Assembly (NCBI GenBank): GCA_944323135.1 | Contig: CALURI010000014.1 | Location: forward strand, 1 to 55,380 | From: Candidatus Gastranaerophilales bacterium | GTDB taxonomy: Bacteria > Cyanobacteriota > Vampirovibrionia > Gastranaerophilales > Gastranaerophilaceae | Direction of reading: 5' to 3' | DNA: 55,380 bases | Shown: in pieces, positions 53,149 to 55,380 of the stretch | Layout of the letters: each line of letters opens with the position of its first letter | How positions within the stretch are numbered: the first letter of the stretch is position 1 | Program-made: the position numbers and the translations under genes | Notes under the pieces: generated by a model | Databases searched by the model: none | Told to the model about the DNA's origin: nothing | The model's input: only the letters and a program-made list of their open reading frames with translations

Positions 53149-53178
53149 CTCCTCAATATATAAGGGGAGCTTTTTTTT
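53149..53178 (+). terminator. Terminator downstream of the XRE gene
   Basis: GCTCCTC/GGGGAGC hairpin (one G-T pair) followed by eight T on the plus strand. The 140 bases between 53006 and 53148 hold no ORF that I can support. Confidence 0.7.
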
Positions 53179-53185
53179 AATAATA

Positions 53186-53217
53186 AAAAAGACTGCTAAA
53201 ATAACTAGCAGTCTTTT
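53186..53217 (-). terminator. Terminator after secY
   Basis: GACTGCTA/TAGCAGTC hairpin with an A-run before it on plus, i.e. a T-run on minus; ends the secY transcript. Confidence 0.75.
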
Positions 53218-53238
53218 CTATAAAATAATGATTATTAT

Positions 53239-54576
53239 TTATTCTTTAAGAAATGATTCATAATTTCTTGCCAACAAATGTGTTTTTACCTGATTAATTA
53301 AATCCAGCGCAACACCAACCATGATTATTAAAGATGTTGCTCCAATCCCTTGAATTGTTTTGATATTGGTTACATAACTTGCAAGAGACGGAACAAGTGC
53401 TATAATACCAAGTCCCATAGCTCCAATAAATGTTGTTTTGGTTAAAATCTTATCAAGAGCTTCTGCCGTTGGTCTGCCCGGCTTAACACCAGGTATAGAT
53501 GAACCGTATTTCTTTAAATTATCAGCGATATCTTTTGGCTGCATATTCGGCATAATTGAAGCATAAAAGAAAGTTAATGCAACAATTAATAAGAAATATA
53601 AAACATAATATGTAATGCCGTCAGGACTTAAAACCTGATTTAAATGGATTACAATATTTTTTACAGCCTCGCTTTTGAAATTAGCCTGCCCAACAAGACT
53701 TAAAATAGTTGAAGGGAAAAGCAAAATTGCAATAGCAAAGATAATCGGCATAACACCGCCCGGATTAAGTTTAAACGGAATAAATGAATTCATGCCGCCA
53801 TAAACTTTATTCCCGACCTGTCTTTTTGGATTAACAATAATAACTTTTCTTACTGCTTCTTGCATAATTACAATGAAAACCATTGCTGCAAAAAATATAA
53901 GAAGTAATACTGCCAATCCTAATTGCATCATCGAATTATTCGCTACAATTTGAGCTGTTCTTGAGGCATAAATAGGAATTCCTGATAAGATACCGATAAA
54001 GATAATTAAAGATCCGCCGTTACCGATACCTTTTTCTGTAATCAGTTCAGAAATCCACATTACAAGAACAGAACCTGCTGTTAATACAACAATTGAACTT
54101 ATAAAGAACATTATCGGATTAACATTAGGCAATACTGCACCGGGTAAATGATGCAAGTATAACATAAAGATTAAGGACTGAAACACAGCTAATACAACGG
54201 TAAAAATACGTGTATACTGTGACAGTTTCCTTCTGCCGGCTTCTCCTTCTTCTTTCTGTAATTTTTCCAAAGAAGGAATAACAACAGAAACAAGCTGGAT
54301 AATAATTGATGAAGTAATATAAGGTCCGATGCCCAATGCAAATATTGAAACTTTTCCAAGAGCACCACCGGAAAATAAATCTAAAAATCCGATTATATTA
54401 TTTCCTTGAGCAATGTTTTGGAAAATCTGGTTATTAATCCCAAATAAAGGCATTTGCACACCAAATCTGAATGCTGCAATCATCAGGAATGTAAAAATTA
54501 TTTTTTCTTTCAATCCTGATGCCTGCCACATTGACATTAAATCATCAGTTGTAGGCATTCTCATTTTTTGTGCCAT
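53239..54576 (-). CDS. secY: Protein translocase subunit SecY
   Basis: SecY forms the channel of the Sec translocon. The 445-aa protein has ten membrane segments and the typical signatures, e.g. PLFGINNQIFQN, LGIGPYITSSIIIQLV and GGMNSFIPFKLNPGGVMPI (residues about 40, 80 and 270), and a C-terminal cytosolic tail. The start codon overlaps the rplO stop (TAATG), so the two are translationally coupled. A terminator follows. Confidence 0.97.
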   Translation of the reverse strand: MAQKMRMPTTDDLMSMWQASGLKEKIIFTFLMIAAFRFGVQMPLFGINNQIFQNIAQGNNIIGFLDLFSGGALGKVSIFALGIGPYITSSIIIQLVSVVIPSLEKLQKEEGEAGRRKLSQYTRIFTVVLAVFQSLIFMLYLHHLPGAVLPNVNPIMFFISSIVVLTAGSVLVMWISELITEKGIGNGGSLIIFIGILSGIPIYASRTAQIVANNSMMQLGLAVLLLIFFAAMVFIVIMQEAVRKVIIVNPKRQVGNKVYGGMNSFIPFKLNPGGVMPIIFAIAILLFPSTILSLVGQANFKSEAVKNIVIHLNQVLSPDGITYYVLYFLLIVALTFFYASIMPNMQPKDIADNLKKYGSSIPGVKPGRPTAEALDKILTKTTFIGAMGLGIIALVPSLASYVTNIKTIQGIGATSLIIMVGVALDLINQVKTHLLARNYESFLKE

Positions 54577-55022
54577 TATACTAACTCAACCTTTCCGCCT
54601 GCTTTTTCAATTTTTTCTTTAGCTGATGGTGTTACATAACAAGCTTTTACAGTAATAGCATCTTTTAATTCACCGTTACCTAAAACTCTTAAACCAACGC
54701 AATTTTTGTCAACTCTGCCTGCTTCTTTAAGAATTTCTAAAGAAACTTCTTTCATACCGTATTGAGCAATTCTGCCAACATTAATTTCAGCATATTGAAG
54801 TTGGTTTATAAGTTTAAAGCCTTTTAATTTAGGCATTTGTCTGTAACCTGGCATTTGACCGCCTTCAAAACCTCTTTTAGCAGAGCTTCCAGAACGTTGT
54901 CCTTCACCGTTATGACCGCGGCAAGATGTTTTACCTCTGCCTGATGAACGACCTCTGCCTACTCTTTTGATTTTATGTGTTGAACCTTCTGCAGGTTTCA
55001 AATCTTCTAATGTAATTGTCAT
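54576..55022 (-). CDS. rplO: 50S ribosomal protein L15
   Basis: This 148-aa protein has the usual L15 pattern: basic N-terminus KRVGRGRSSGRGKTSCRGHNGE in parts, GGQMPGYRQMPKLKGF (near 54), and a C-terminal L15/L18e fold. AAAGGAAA precedes the ATG. Confidence 0.97.
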   Translation of the reverse strand: MTITLEDLKPAEGSTHKIKRVGRGRSSGRGKTSCRGHNGEGQRSGSSAKRGFEGGQMPGYRQMPKLKGFKLINQLQYAEINVGRIAQYGMKEVSLEILKEAGRVDKNCVGLRVLGNGELKDAITVKACYVTPSAKEKIEKAGGKVELV

Positions 55023-55082
55023 TTTTTTATTTCCTTTCTTATTACTCGCTTTCGCTTACGCAATATCAGAAGCTCTTAAGCC

Positions 55083-55111
55083 ATTATATCAAGAAAGTCA
55101 AACCTGTTAAA
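55083..55111 (-). promoter_or_regulatory. Possible promoter inside the spc operon, before rplO-secY
   Basis: TTTAAC (55111-55106), 17 bases, TATAAT (55088-55083) on the minus strand, in the 130-base gap between rpmD and rplO. The leader would be about 60 bases. Confidence 0.5.
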
Positions 55112-55152
55112 TAATTAAACTTGCCCTCTTGAGTTCATGACTTTTTGACTTC

Positions 55153-55344
55153 TTACTCTACTATTTCAACTAAATGAGGAACTTTATTTACCATACCTAA
55201 AATAGTTGCACTGTTGTAGTGTTCTACAACCTGATTTTGTTTTTTTAATCCTAAACCTGCAACAACTTTGCGTTGTTGTTCAGAAGCACCTATTAAGCTT
55301 CTTACAAGTTTAATTTTTATTTGTTTTAATTCTGTTTTTGCCAT
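55153..55344 (-). CDS. rpmD: 50S ribosomal protein L30
   Basis: This 63-aa protein has the L30 fold: IKIKLVRSLIGASEQQRKVVAGLGLKK in parts, then a VNKVPHLVEIVE C-terminus. AAAAGGATAATAAAA precedes the ATG. It belongs to the spc operon (rpsE-rpmD-rplO-secY). rpsE is outside the window, and a 130-base gap separates rpmD from rplO. Confidence 0.95.
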   Translation of the reverse strand: MAKTELKQIKIKLVRSLIGASEQQRKVVAGLGLKKQNQVVEHYNSATILGMVNKVPHLVEIVE

Positions 55345-55380
55345 TTTTATTATCCTTTTTAAATTTATTTTTTCTCTAAA

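Noticed and set aside
1-55380. CRISPR array, transposase or insertion sequence
   Set aside because: No regularly spaced repeat of 24-40 bases, no DDE or tyrosine recombinase gene and no terminal inverted repeats with target duplication were seen.

Overview
This is an AT-rich (roughly 70 %) chromosomal segment with dense genes on both strands, many of them core housekeeping genes, and no prophage, transposase or CRISPR array that I can see. Several features together point to the non-photosynthetic sister lineage of Cyanobacteria (Vampirovibrionia/Melainabacteria, gut Gastranaerophilales type). They are a Ski2-like helicase of the type found in cyanobacteria and plastids, SLH-domain protein plus CsaB pyruvyltransferase, a possible Tic20-like membrane protein, a phosphodiester glycosidase, a pseudopilin-like fragment, and an intron-less tRNA-Leu(UAA). 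I made this assignment by recognition, not by a search.

Layout. 1-4770 (+): the 3' end of a structured RNA, a TadZ/CpaE-like ATPase, a divergent CpaF/TadA-like ATPase, and uvrB. 4767-12292 (-): a membrane protein, then a tight eight-gene operon. Read in transcription order it encodes a stand-alone ClpX zinc finger, a large protein that may be helical-repeat, RuvX, a DUF1292 protein, a protein made only of Clp N-domain repeats, TilS, Hpt and a soluble histidine kinase. 12339-15016 (+): TPR lipoprotein, Lgt, MFS transporter. 15013-19814: a small hypothetical protein, a candidate small RNA, pyruvate kinase, an SLH protein, a secreted CxxC protein and a uridine-kinase-like protein. 20019-26908: a tiny ORF, two large glycine-zipper paralogues, a Cys-rich protein with NAD-isocitrate dehydrogenase, serS and several hypothetical genes. 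26979-34127: Ski2-like helicase, a frameshifted M23 peptidase, a phosphodiester glycosidase with a structured leader, a small membrane protein, a TPR protein, RsfS and RpiB. 34216-44503: three signal-less low-complexity proteins around recG, a CHASE2 adenylate cyclase, KDPG aldolase, a sugar kinase and csaB. 44670-53005: tRNA-Leu, patatin, a polytopic membrane protein, a HEAT-like protein, a 740-aa repeat-poor protein, a PLP decarboxylase-like protein, a PilZ protein, a pseudopilin remnant and a frameshifted XRE regulator. 53239-55344 (-): secY, rplO and rpmD, the end of the spc ribosomal operon.

The parts most worth attention are these. (i) The operon at 8446-12292 carries Clp substrate-recognition domains (ClpX zinc finger, ClpC-type N-domains) without any AAA+ motor, as if it encoded free-standing Clp adaptors. 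(ii) A shared promoter module sits in front of five large proteins without signal peptides; it consists of a GCAAT element followed by an AT alternation, and three copies include the core TATACTTTATATAT. (iii) Several genes have a -10 box exactly 6-7 bases before the ATG, which implies leaderless mRNAs. (iv) Two single-base frameshifts (M23 peptidase, XRE regulator) and one 5'-truncated pseudopilin look like recent decay, phase variation or assembly error.
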